64,000 nt of DNA from JAJRVM01 sp963700515 (GTDB lineage: Bacteria; Planctomycetota; Planctomycetia; Pirellulales; Pirellulaceae). The notes beneath the pieces were generated by a model that worked only from the letters and a program-made list of their open reading frames with translations, made no database searches and had not been told where the DNA came from. The stretch covers positions 55,455 through 119,454 of the forward strand of contig CAVOXY010000023.1 of assembly GCA_963700515.1 (NCBI GenBank), in the 5' to 3' direction. The position numbers and the translations under genes are program-made. Below, piece by piece: positions 9,560-18,503 of this stretch. Position 1 is the first letter of the stretch, and every line of letters begins with the position of its first letter.

Positions 9560-10071
9560 CACTCGTCATTGCCGATACCGGCCCGCTTCACTACTTGGTT
9601 CTCATCGACGCTGTGGATGTTCTCCCACAACTATATGGTCGGGTCATGATCCCAGCCGCCGTTCGCGATGAACTCACTCACACCAACAGCCCTGCGGCCG
9701 CGAAACGTTGGATTGGTGACCTTCCCCATTGGTGTGAGATACGTAGTGCTGCATCCGTGCCGGTAGCTGCTGGGCTCGGGCCGGGCGAGGCAGAAGCGAT
9801 CGCCTTGGCTCAGGAAGTTGGGGCTGATCTGGTTCTTCTTGATGATCGGGCGGCGAGGGCCGAGGCGCTGCGTCGCGGTCTGCTCATTGCCGGCACGATT
9901 GGCGTATTGGCCGACGCCGCCAATCACGATTTGCTTGATCTGCCAAAGGCATTCGAGCGTCTCTCTCGTACGACCTTTTATGTTGATCCCAAGTTACTTG
10001 ACGAACTCCTTGCTCAGGATTCCCAACGCAAGGGCCGAAGAGGAACGAAACCCAAGGATACCGAGTCGTGA
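9556..10071 (+). CDS. DUF3368 PIN-domain toxin
   Basis: 171 residues, GTG start overlapping the antitoxin stop. PIN nuclease signature: first Asp in VIADTGPLHYLVLID, middle acidic residues in GLGPGEAEAIALA and Asp in DLVLLDDRAARAEA. DUF3368 proteins are PIN-fold ribonuclease toxins paired with UPF0175 antitoxins, which is the arrangement seen here. The gene looks intact. Confidence 0.78.
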   Translation: MTLVIADTGPLHYLVLIDAVDVLPQLYGRVMIPAAVRDELTHTNSPAAAKRWIGDLPHWCEIRSAASVPVAAGLGPGEAEAIALAQEVGADLVLLDDRAARAEALRRGLLIAGTIGVLADAANHDLLDLPKAFERLSRTTFYVDPKLLDELLAQDSQRKGRRGTKPKDTES

Positions 10072-10156
10072 TTCCCCGAGACGTGCGATTCTGTCAAAAA
10101 AGGGCTGGACGCTGATACGCTACTGAGCACATCCCTGCTTTGGACTCTTTCCAGTA

Positions 10157-10380
10157 GTCATCGTTGTCTACCAGAGGTTGACATCCGCCGGCGATTCTGG
10201 CGGAGCTTGCAGAACTTTTGGACACGCTATCGTCCATTGGCAGACCATTGGCTTTTGGTCTACAATTCAGATAGACAACCGTTGGATGTCGCGGTCGGAA
10301 CGGGCGGCGACATTTCCGTGCGAGATGCAGAGTTGTTCACATCGTTTCAGCAACTGATTAGTGACGGCACGAATGGCTAA
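10157..10380 (+). pseudogene. C-terminal remnant of a zeta-toxin-like kinase
   Basis: The frame reads LPEVDIRRRFWRSLQNFW and YRPLADHWLLVYNSD and ends at TAA 10378-10380. This is the characteristic tail of bacterial zeta/AAA kinases (RRRF, NF, Y-P-L-D-W, NS). No P-loop or start exists upstream, where the toxin-antitoxin pair ends, so the N-terminal kinase part has been deleted. Confidence 0.6.
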
Positions 10381-10579
10381 CCTACTGCAAAACGTCGAGA
10401 CGTATCAGAAAGCGGACGAACTCATGCGCATTTGCCGTTCGGCGGTGCGCAAGGCACAAGAGGAAAGCCGTCGGCTAGGTGTAGCGAACGTCTATTCGAT
10501 CGATGGAACCATCTACTACGAATTGCCCAGCGGCGAATACTCGCGAGTGCGTCCTGACGTCCCCGCTAACTCCGATTGA
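10373..10579 (+). CDS. Small conserved protein downstream of zeta-like kinase
   Basis: 68 residues from ATG 10373, overlapping the end of the zeta remnant by 8 bases, so it was once translationally coupled to it. The N-terminal half is helical (NVETYQKADELMRICRSAVR); the C-terminal half is beta-rich (VYSIDGTIYYELPSGEY). From memory similar small proteins accompany zeta-like kinases in planctomycetes. It could be the antitoxin partner, but the function is not established. Confidence 0.5.
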   Translation: MANLLQNVETYQKADELMRICRSAVRKAQEESRRLGVANVYSIDGTIYYELPSGEYSRVRPDVPANSD

Positions 10580-10857
10580 TTCTGCCGACCTCGTCCAGCC
10601 AAAAAACTCAAACGGCTCAATGGCGCCCTATCCAGAAACTCATCCGATTGGTGTACCGCGTGTGGTGTGCCGGCCCACCGACTTTCAGCAGTCCTCTGGC
10701 GGACGTCAGTGCCCCTACCGATGACGGCCGTCGCTGGCACAATCGATAGATTCAGTTGCGTGTCGGTAACTGGCCTGCCCAGATTCGTCGATCATGCCAG
10801 CTGCGCCGCACCTTGCCATTGGCGACCTGGTATGGTGGGTGATTTCCGAGAACCTCC

Positions 10858-12193
10858 ATGCCTGTCGAAGTCTGTGAAGAAGATGTCGAGACATTGCGAC
10901 TTCCCAGGAACTGGCACTCGTACGTCCGAAGTGCGGTGCTGAATGTCGTCGGCATCGTACGAGTCGCCATGCTCGCCGGTCGTGAAGCCTTGATCAGAAA
11001 TGGCGATACGAAAGACGCCAGAATCCACCGACTGGAATGCGAAGTGGCGATGCTCCGCGAGGAACTACGCATCAACGGTGCTCGGATGCAGCGCGTCGCC
11101 CCACACCGACGCCCGCAATATACAACCGTAGAACGGATGGCCATCCTGGAATTGCGTGCCATGAGAGGCTGGAACAAAGCGGAAACGTCGCGTCATTTCT
11201 TCGTGTCCGATGACACCGTCCGAGCGTGGCTCAGGCGAGTCGATGATGACTCGCTGGTTCAGACCAGAACGCCCGTGAATCGATTTCCGGATTTCGTTCG
11301 CTACGCCGTCCAGCAGATCAAGTTGTTCTGCCCAACGCTCGGCAAAGTGAAGATCGCCGACATGTTGGCCAGGGCAGGTATCCACATCGGCAAGACGACC
11401 GTCGGGCGGATCCTGAAGGAGAATCCGGTCAAGCCCCCGGATCCGACGACCGACGATGCTGGCAAAGCAGTGCCGCATCGTGTCGAAATATCCTGGCCAC
11501 ACCTGGCACGCGGATTTAACAGCGGTACCCATTTCCGGCGGCTTCTGGACCAATTGGATTCCCAACGCCATCTGCCAGCGCTGGCCCGTGTGCTGGTGGG
11601 TCTTGAACGTGATCGATCATTTTTCACGGCGCTGTATGGGAGTCGCGGTGTTCCAGTACCGCCCCACGTCCGAGGAAGTGACTGCGGCCTTGGATCGAAT
11701 CATGTCGGAGGAACAAATACGACCTAAACACTTGATTGTCGACCAAGGCCCGGAGTTCAAATGCGAGCACTTCGAGCATGTCTGGTGCAAAGCCATGAAC
11801 ATCCTGCCGAGATTCGGAGCCGTCGGCAAGCACGGCAGCATCGCCGTCGTGGAACGCTTCCACGAACGCTCAAGGAGATCTTGCGGCTGTTCACGGTGCC
11901 CGAAGATCAGGCCGAATTCGAGCGCGAGGTCGGACTCCATCGTCGATTGGTACAATGAGCACCGTCCCCATGACACGCTGGGCGGAAGAACTCCGAATGA
12001 GATCTACTTCTTGCGTCCGCCAGCGAACGAGCAGCCACGTTTCGAACCTCGTAAGCGATGGTCGCGTGGTTCACCATGTGCAAAACCGCAAGTCGGCATC
12101 GATGGTGAGCCGGGCGATTCGATCGTCCTTGAGATCGATTGCTACAAAGGCCATCGACATCTGCCCATCATCAGGGCTCGACGCGTGGCATGA
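10858..12193 (+). pseudogene. DDE (integrase-core) transposase, three indels
   Basis: About 440 codons of an rve-type transposase. The N-terminus has a coiled coil and HTH (IHRLECEVAMLREELR, WNKAETSRHFFVSDDTVRAW). The catalytic core shows D in WHADLTAV, D in VDQGPEF and E in VVERFH, so the triad is present. The frame is broken near 11455 (+1), 11864 (-1) and 11937 (+1); the last two compensate and restore TLKEILRLFTVPEDQAEFE and IVDWYNEHRPHDTLGG. No clear terminal inverted repeats were found. Fragments of the same or a related transposase type occur at 3.0 and 15.9 kb. Confidence 0.75.
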
Positions 12194-12416
12194 ACGCGAC
12201 GATGCGCGGACAGCTGGCGCTATCCGTATGCGCGAACATCAGCTTTCGCGTCTCGTTCATCCTGATTGTCAAAGATCAAGCCGTCTTTCGCGGTGTCGTC
12301 ATTGGTCCGGCTGCCTCATCAGGCCCCGCATTCTGTGCACAAGTGTTCACGTCGAAAGTCGATGGACCAATTCAGGGAAGCGTGGTCGTTGGCTTATGAC
12401 ACGCCCGATTGCTTTC
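12194..12416. other. Short gap, no recognised gene
   Basis: Between the transposase and the immunity gene. A plus frame from ATG 12190 to 12399 (MNATMRGQLALSVCAN) is open but matches nothing I recognise and may be chance. Confidence 0.3.
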
Positions 12417-13148
12417 CTAGTTGAGTGCGAGATGGCGCATCGCCAGTCGTTGACGCTCTCTATGCTGGGAGTTGCAAGCCTCAAAGGGCTCTTCGGTCAG
12501 CTGCAACAAAACTCCGTCACGGAACCGTTCGGTCTTGAAGGCAGGCGTGGCCAAACACTGGTCGTACCCACCGAGAGCGCTAACGAGCGGTTTGCCAAAA
12601 TAATGAAACCAACGCACGATAGACGGGCGTTGAAAGTTCGGAGAGAGCCTTTGTCGTTCCTGTGAATCTAGTTCGATCTCATTCTTATTGTCCACAATGC
12701 ATGCCTCAAATGGCTTGCATAACTCAATTGATCGCTTGAAATAGGACAGGTCTGGTAGGAATTGCACGTGAGAGAAATCGACGTCGAAAAAGTCACGACC
12801 CCATTCGTCTGATCCAGTTGCCAGTCGTACGATAATTGGGCTTTCGCCGCCGTGAGAGGAAAGAACCCACGAAGCGCCAGCTCCAGGCATCTGCGGATCG
12901 ATCAATGATCTCAAACGTCTCTCAATCGCAGACTCTGCCAAATCAACTTTCCCGCCCCGATAGGTCCAGAACTGTACATCGAACGCTTCGGACATGAGTC
13001 GGAGGAATCCGGACACGTCTGATGTTCGAAGGTCGTTCTTCGGACGACATCGTTGAAGAAATTGAAATGCACGCATCAGTGAATCCTCTAATGCCCGGGG
13101 CAACTTGATGACATGAGACTTTCTGCAGAAGCCTGACATATGGCTCAT
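12417..13148 (-). CDS. Probable immunity protein (Imm52-like) for the adjacent toxin
   Basis: About 243 residues. ATG 13148 overlaps the toxin stop as ATGA (13145-13148), which sets the start; the frame is open further upstream to 13235, but that part lies inside the toxin gene. Seen: an aromatic N-terminal region (EAFDVQFWTYRGG), a central GRDFFDVDFSH and PSIVRWFHYFGKPLV. Size, position and composition fit the Imm52 group, which from family knowledge accompanies Tox-REase-5 toxins. The family name is a moderate-confidence guess; the immunity role follows from the tight coupling. Expected to be cytosolic. Confidence 0.55.
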   Translation of the reverse strand: MSHMSGFCRKSHVIKLPRALEDSLMRAFQFLQRCRPKNDLRTSDVSGFLRLMSEAFDVQFWTYRGGKVDLAESAIERRLRSLIDPQMPGAGASWVLSSHGGESPIIVRLATGSDEWGRDFFDVDFSHVQFLPDLSYFKRSIELCKPFEACIVDNKNEIELDSQERQRLSPNFQRPSIVRWFHYFGKPLVSALGGYDQCLATPAFKTERFRDGVLLQLTEEPFEACNSQHRERQRLAMRHLALN

Positions 13149-14500
13149 GGGTCGTATGGAACGAACCTGATTTCTGAGAACTGCGCTCCAATCGTATTCT
13201 TGAAGCCCTGCAGGTCCTGGCGTCGCACATGCCATTCCAAGGGAAGCCCGAGTTTTCTAGCAACACGTGTCTGTCGCTGAGCCTCTTTAATCAGGTCGTC
13301 TAGAAACTCAAGCTTCCCTGCCTGTGCTAGACGAGTCGCGAAGTCATAGTTCCCCTTAACTTCACCAAGTACCCCGTCCTTGACTCGGTCGAAATGGACG
13401 CCGTCAAGCTCAAACTCCTCAATAAACGCCTTTCCATTTCGATACTTGATCGGTTTTCCGGAGAACGCAGACTGTATGTCGAGTGCGTCGCCAGGATTTC
13501 TTGCGATCTCCTTCCAACCGCCCGCCCTTACAATCCCGGTCGCAACACTTCGCGCCGCATCTTGGCCGAGTTCCGCTGCCTTGTCAAGCTGTTTCCCGGC
13601 TTGATTTTCAAGAACGCCGACTCCTCTGCGTGAAGAGGTCAGTTCGTCCAAGTTGTCCACATACCGAACGTTGTCAGCGACTACTGCGGTGCCTTCAGCA
13701 AGTTCGTCGAGATTGTCGACGTAGCGGACTTCGTATGTCAGTCCGTGTGCCCCCTTCAGCACGGAGCTTGCGTTGGGCGAGGTCCCGATCGTGACGATGC
13801 TGAGCACTAGACTGCCCGCAGCAAGGACACGCTCGTGGGCGGGGGCGCGACGATCGAACAGCAAATCAAGGTCTTGCTTTTCGCCCACTACTGGTACAAA
13901 CCCCGAGGCCACGTGCACCACTGTACCGCGCAGCCGCTGGCCGCGCGTTGACGGATACAACTTCCCTTCTGGCTCGCGCAATCCTTGATCGTTAATAAAA
14001 CGCAGGAGAGTATCACGCTCCTCTCGTATCGGACAAGTCATCAGGTTATACTGCGCTATGCTTTCCCTTTTCGGGAGCAGAATCTCCAACCGCTGCTCGA
14101 CCGTGACACGCTTTCCATGTCGAAGAGGATTCCAGCGATAGATGTTGTGGACTTTTTCCCATTCATGGATGAGAGTATTCCCCGTCGATCGTTGCAGGAA
14201 CGCAATTGTCGCTTTCGCACGTTTGTACCGATAGAATACATCGTGTGCCAACTGCTCATCCGTTAGACTTTCACGCAGGCTACGCAACGTCGCCCGGACC
14301 TTCTCTCTCACGTCTTTCTTGATCGCTGTCTGGGCCTCGCCATATGGCTTGCAGAGCGCCCTAATCGCGTTCTGGATTTCACCCGCGACTCCGCGCCCCA
14401 CTACTCCTAAAGGCGCCCGAAAACCGCCCTTCTGACAGAGAAGGGCCAAATTCGGCAGAACACTTTTCTGAGCGAGGTCACGGTGCGCCTCCGACGGCAA
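13145..14500 (-). CDS. Orphan polymorphic toxin with Tox-REase-5-like nuclease domain
   Basis: Up to 451 residues; the true start is unclear because the first 50 codons cover the 60-bp repeat. The middle has a short hydrophobic pre-toxin segment (RVLAAGSLVLSIVTIG) after DLLFDRRAPAHE. The last 130 residues look like a restriction-endonuclease-fold toxin of the Tox-REase-5 type: FELDGVHFDRVKDGVLGEVK (D and ExK), then LIKEAQRQTRVARK and LPLEWHVRR. No RHS repeats or secretion signal are visible, so this is a detached toxin tip. A 10-residue motif VRYVDNLDEL occurs twice, 20 codons apart. Coupled to an immunity gene by ATGA. Confidence 0.65.
   Translation of the reverse strand: MPSEAHRDLAQKSVLPNLALLCQKGGFRAPLGVVGRGVAGEIQNAIRALCKPYGEAQTAIKKDVREKVRATLRSLRESLTDEQLAHDVFYRYKRAKATIAFLQRSTGNTLIHEWEKVHNIYRWNPLRHGKRVTVEQRLEILLPKRESIAQYNLMTCPIREERDTLLRFINDQGLREPEGKLYPSTRGQRLRGTVVHVASGFVPVVGEKQDLDLLFDRRAPAHERVLAAGSLVLSIVTIGTSPNASSVLKGAHGLTYEVRYVDNLDELAEGTAVVADNVRYVDNLDELTSSRRGVGVLENQAGKQLDKAAELGQDAARSVATGIVRAGGWKEIARNPGDALDIQSAFSGKPIKYRNGKAFIEEFELDGVHFDRVKDGVLGEVKGNYDFATRLAQAGKLEFLDDLIKEAQRQTRVARKLGLPLEWHVRRQDLQGFKNTIGAQFSEIRFVPYDP
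14380..14438. repeat. 60-bp direct repeat, copy 2
   Basis: Counterpart of 8314-8373, at the 5' side of the orphan toxin gene. See copy 1. Confidence 0.6.
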
Positions 14501-14918
14501 GGGAAACGCAAGAGAACACCGCGACTAAATGACGTTGCCTCATCCAATTTGATCGCGGCAATCGGCGTTCAGCGTACGCGCGAACCACTGAGATTCGCGA
14601 TCTTGGTTCGCTGCCCGAGTATTCAACTGTCGTTCCGACTGAGAATCTCTTTCAATGTCGCGTCCAAATCCGTTCTCACCGCCGATTTGAATGTCGGCTG
14701 AGTAATTTGACCGTCCGGGTTCCGCTCAGGCGGAGTCGTCGTTCGTGCGCCCATATGTTGTCCGGCAGAGGCTCCTGGCCCGATGGGTGCCATTTGGACA
14801 ATCGCGGTTCGTGGAACACGCCGCGTGCTCTTGGGGAGACCATTGTCTGACGGGATCGTCGGCGATAGAATCAACTTACACAGCTTCGACTCAACGTTAG
14901 TTGTTATGGGGAACGGAT
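14501..14918. other. No gene seen
   Basis: About 420 bases between the divergent toxin gene and the PIN toxin-antitoxin pair. It presumably holds promoters for both; none could be assigned with confidence. Confidence 0.35.
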
Positions 14919-15149
14919 ATGACAGGGGTTTCTGTCGAAGAACGGTTGGACCGGCTGGAGAAGGTCGTGGACCAGGTTCTATCCCGATTGTCCGGTGATG
15001 AACCGCGTAGCAAGAATTGGCGCCGGACAGTTGGCATGTTTGACGACGATCCGGGCATGAAGGAAATCATCGACGGGGCACTTCGATCGCGCGAGGAAGA
15101 GCGGGTACTGTTTTACGAAAAATATGACCGACAGAACGGTACGTCATGA
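14919..15149 (+). CDS. Antitoxin-like partner of PIN toxin
   Basis: 76 residues from ATG 14919, with GGGGAACGG just upstream. The N-terminus is a coiled coil (VEERLDRLEKVVDQVLSRL) like the protein at 8864; the rest is charged (MKEIIDGALRSREEERVLFY). Its stop overlaps the toxin ATG as ATGA (15146-15149). Probable antitoxin of a VapBC-like pair; the C-terminal charged helix would block the PIN active site in related systems. Confidence 0.6.
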   Translation: MTGVSVEERLDRLEKVVDQVLSRLSGDEPRSKNWRRTVGMFDDDPGMKEIIDGALRSREEERVLFYEKYDRQNGTS

Positions 15150-15580
15150 TCGTTGTTGATACGGATCACATTTCAGTTCTGCAGCATCAAGACGCTCCCA
15201 GTGCCAAAGAGCTTCGTAAACGGCTTGCATCAGTTGACCGCAACGAAGTCGTCGTCACGACAGTCGCGAACTATGAAGAACAGATCCGCAGTTGGCTGAG
15301 CCAGATTGGACGAAACGCGGACGTCCATCGGCAAATTCCTTTCTATCAGCGATTGATTCAACTTGCCGACTTCTTTGCTGAATGGCAGCTACTGCCGTTC
15401 AATCAGGATGCCGCAGACACATTCAAACAACTCAGGAGGCAGAAGATTCGAATCAGTTCCACGGATTTGAAGATCGCGTCGATCGTGCTTGTGCACAATG
15501 CGACACTTCTCTCACGGAATTTGGCTGATTTCAGTCTGATTCCCGGCCTTCATGTCGAGAACTGGATGCCGCAAGGTTAG
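15146..15580 (+). CDS. VapC-like PIN-domain ribonuclease toxin
   Basis: 144 residues. PIN signature: D in MIVVDTDHISVLQ, an acidic residue in TVANYEEQIRSWL, D in SSTDLKIASIVLVHN and the terminal NLADFSLIPGLHVENW, common to VapC proteins. Coupled to the upstream antitoxin by ATGA. VapC toxins cleave tRNA or rRNA; the target here is unknown. The gene appears intact. Confidence 0.8.
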   Translation: MIVVDTDHISVLQHQDAPSAKELRKRLASVDRNEVVVTTVANYEEQIRSWLSQIGRNADVHRQIPFYQRLIQLADFFAEWQLLPFNQDAADTFKQLRRQKIRISSTDLKIASIVLVHNATLLSRNLADFSLIPGLHVENWMPQG

Positions 15581-15854
15581 TCCGCGTGGGGCCAAAATAT
15601 TGAGCCGGACTCCAAGTCCGACGTTCGACATGAGTTATGGAAGGTCGCTGGGAGGTAAGCTCTGACGGTACCGTTGGCCGCACTCTTCACGCAGTCAGGA
15701 CAAACGGACGCACCTCGTCTTCCACGACTCGCCATATGGCTGCTCGATGACGGGGTCATGTTGACGCGGGCTCGGAGCAGCGAGATCGTGAAGCTTCTGG
15801 CGATCACTTTCACCCACAGGCTGTTCATGAGTTTCATCCTGTAACCCTGGCAAC

Positions 15855-16080
15855 TCTTGTTGATGATTCTCGCGAGTTGGGTCCATCGCGAGCAGCAAGC
15901 GATCATCGCGTTCTATCAAGTGGAACTTGATGCCCTGATGAAGGCAGAGGGGAAGAAACGACTCTACTGACCGATGCTCAACGCCGACTACTGGCCGTCA
16001 AGGGCAAGTCCCTGGGACGAAAGGCCTTGATGGAACTGACCACGATCGTCACACCGGACACGATCATGCGGCACCGGCAC
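15855..16080 (+). pseudogene. N-terminal fragment of an rve-type transposase
   Basis: Reads SWVHREQQAIIAFYQVELD and GKKRL, then after a one-base frame change LTDAQRRLLAVKGKSLGRKA and TTIVTPDTIMRH. These segments form the conserved N-terminal part of planctomycete integrase-core transposases, up to the point where WHR normally follows. The fragment stops there and runs straight into the integrase tail below. Confidence 0.6.
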
Positions 16081-16227
16081 TTCTCGACGACCGAGAAGTA
16101 CTACCTGACGCACCGCGCGGCCGATCAAGCGGAGCGAATTGCCCAGGTTCTCAACAAAGTTGGGTACGCCCATATGAACCGTACCCAACAAGAAACGAAA
16201 ACGGCGACTGCTTATGAGTCGCCGTAA
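16078..16227 (+). pseudogene. C-terminal end of a tyrosine recombinase (integrase)
   Basis: About 49 codons: HFSTTEKYYLTHRAADQAER and IAQVLNKVGYAHMNR. The TTEKYY segment matches the region carrying the nucleophilic Tyr in phage-type integrases, and the RAADQAE tail is typical of the family. Everything upstream is replaced by transposase sequence. It converges on tRNA-Leu and its last codons overlap the tRNA terminator stem, the expected place for an element's integrase. Confidence 0.65.
16190..16225 (-). terminator. Intrinsic terminator of tRNA-Leu
   Basis: Perfect 9-bp stem ACGGCGACT (16201-16209) with AGTCGCCGT (16217-16225) and a 7-base loop. On the minus strand it is followed by TTTTCGTTTCTTG. 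It lies 21 bases after the tRNA 3' end. Confidence 0.75.
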
Positions 16228-16246
16228 GTCGTTGACCAGTAACGAG

Positions 16247-16331
<85 letters not shown>

Positions 16332-16783
16332 AAGTGTTTAATAGCAACAAGTTACGTCGTTTCGAGCGCAGCGCCAAGTGCCCCAACACTCAATTCTTGT
16401 CGGTGCAACTGTCTACACTCCCACTATGATACCACGACTGCCGGTTCTGCCGATATGTCGGGCACTGTGACTGCCAGTTTGCGTACCCGGTCGTTTTTTG
16501 GGCCCGGGTGAAACGGTTCAAGTGATTCAAAGAACCCATGCCCCAACACCCGACCACCACCAAACAGACTTTGCCGCAATTGGAACGAGCTGCATGAATG
16601 ACATAAACACACAGGTCGGCCATAGAAGCAAGAAAGCTAAGGGCGACGCGATGGGAATCTGCGGGTCGAAAACAAACGAGACAGCCGCAAGGGGTGTCGC
16701 TGGGATGTGCCATCGTTCGCCCGACGTAACAGAGGGCAATTCGATGCAGTCGACGAGTGCCATCTAGCATTGTTGGCCCCGGA
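16332..16783. other. No gene seen
   Basis: About 450 bases between the tRNA-Leu 5' end and the ankyrin gene. No recognisable coding sequence. It should contain the tRNA promoter on the minus strand (TATTAA lies near 16340), but no good -35 box was found. Confidence 0.35.
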
Positions 16784-18028
16784 TTAGTCGTGAACAGGTG
16801 CCCGTTTGGCCGGCAACGCTTGCTCCAACAGCTGAGCGATCTCCGGGTTCCGCGTGTGCGCCAAGTCCAACGGGGTCTCCCCTTTCCTGTCGGGTAGCGT
16901 AGGGTCGGCACCGGCCACGAGGAGCATCCGAACGATTTCGATGTGATCGTTCTGGACCGCGCCATGTAGAGGCGAGTAGCCGTTCATGCCCTGCTGGTTC
17001 ACGTCGGCTCCTGCCTCCAGAAGTGCGGCAACCGCCTGCGGCTTATCCCGCGCGGAGATGTCGCGCAACGGAGTGTCACCGTAGTCGTCCGTGGCATTCA
17101 CCGCCAGCCCGCGCGCCACGAGCAGCCGGATCAGCTGGGGATCGCCACCGCGGGCCGCTTCATGCAGGAGGGTATATCCGAGATATTCCACGGTGTCCAA
17201 GGGGGCCCCGGATTCGATCAGGAACACGGCCATCTCTCGGTAGCCTCTCTCAAGAGCGATTCCAAGTAGCGTTGGGCCGTGCCCGGGTCGGGCCGCCCAG
17301 GTCGACCGGAAGCGGTCTTTGAGAATCTGGGGGGACTCATTGACGACCCGTTTGAGTTCGTCGAGGCGGTTAAAGGCGGCCATTTCTCGCGGGCCATACG
17401 GCAGGCCCTTCTCCCGCAGCAGATCGCCGGTCTGGGCATCGGAGACGTGAAACGCAACATCCATCGCATTGCGACCGGCGATCTCCCTTCGAGGGTCCGC
17501 GCCCCGCACCACCAGAAGCCGAACCATCTGGCCCCGGACTTCGGGTGGTTGGCTGCAGCCGGTCGCGGCAAATAGAGGGGGGCCGTCCACGATCGCACCT
17601 GGAATTCGTTCGCTCCGCTCAACGTCCGCCCCAAAGTCCAGGAGTAGCTCCATGATCTCGATCTGGCCGTTCACGATACAAGTGCACAACGCTGACAAGC
17701 GAGCTGGATGCCAAGTGAGGATGAGGTTTGGGTCCGCTCCTGCCTCCAGCGCATGGCGGGCGAGAACGACGTTGTTCAAACGTACGGCGGTGCTCAGGTC
17801 GGCTCCGGCAACCACGCGTCTGCGGGCCGCTCTCTGATCCCACCGTCCCTGAAAGGTCCGACGTATCTGAGGCGTCACGATGCTCAAAAGCACACCGAAG
17901 ACACCGACGAGGAGCAAGAACTGGCGGAGGCTGAACTCAGAGAAACGAGGCTTCTTCTCGCGTACGGATATTGGCGATTTATCGCCGAGCGCGTCAATAC
18001 GGTCGTCACTGCCCGTTTTCGTCGTCAT
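16784..18028 (-). CDS. Membrane-anchored ankyrin-repeat protein
   Basis: 414 residues. A charged N-terminus precedes one transmembrane helix at about residues 36-52 (FLLLVGVFGVLLSIVTP). The rest consists of ankyrin repeats, clearest at the end: GYTLLHEAARGGDPQLIRLL, GDTPLRDISARDKPQAVAAL, GYSPLHGAVQNDHIEIVRML, GETPLDLA. Ankyrin arrays mediate protein-protein contacts; the partner is unknown. One TM helix with the repeats following suggests a membrane-tethered scaffold. Frame intact and consistent throughout. Confidence 0.85.
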   Translation of the reverse strand: MTTKTGSDDRIDALGDKSPISVREKKPRFSEFSLRQFLLLVGVFGVLLSIVTPQIRRTFQGRWDQRAARRRVVAGADLSTAVRLNNVVLARHALEAGADPNLILTWHPARLSALCTCIVNGQIEIMELLLDFGADVERSERIPGAIVDGPPLFAATGCSQPPEVRGQMVRLLVVRGADPRREIAGRNAMDVAFHVSDAQTGDLLREKGLPYGPREMAAFNRLDELKRVVNESPQILKDRFRSTWAARPGHGPTLLGIALERGYREMAVFLIESGAPLDTVEYLGYTLLHEAARGGDPQLIRLLVARGLAVNATDDYGDTPLRDISARDKPQAVAALLEAGADVNQQGMNGYSPLHGAVQNDHIEIVRMLLVAGADPTLPDRKGETPLDLAHTRNPEIAQLLEQALPAKRAPVHD

Positions 18029-18503
18029 TGACAGACTCCTGCGCGGCCAACGAAATTGCAGTGGCCACGGTCTCCGTCAAAAGATCAAAGCGAAGGCGTC
18101 ACAAACTGGGTATCTGCCTGTTCCTCCAATTCTAATGTCCAACTACCAGAGGTACAGCTTCGAGGAATCAACGCCGGAGTGCCACTAACCGTTTGGGTTT
18201 TGCAGCAATCAGACGGTTCGATTCTACCCGACCGCCGCGCCGGCAGCATCGGTCGATGTCGCCGACAAGGCCTCGTCGAGATCGACCGGCGAGGCAGCCG
18301 AGAAAAAGCCGAGAAAAGACACCGTTCCTTCTGAAGAGGGGCAAAATCTCTGACAGGCACTCCATAGTGAATCGTTTCCCCCAATTGCCGTCTGGTGATT
18401 TGGGCACTCGGCGCGACGCTGCCGTCCCACATCTCCCCACCCCATCCCGCAGCCGGCTGCCGACCATGAGCAGACTCGCAGCCGACACGGACCGCACGGG
18501 GTG
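18029..18503. other. No gene seen
   Basis: About 475 bases between two minus-strand genes. Open frames on both strands show no family resemblance. Confidence 0.35.
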
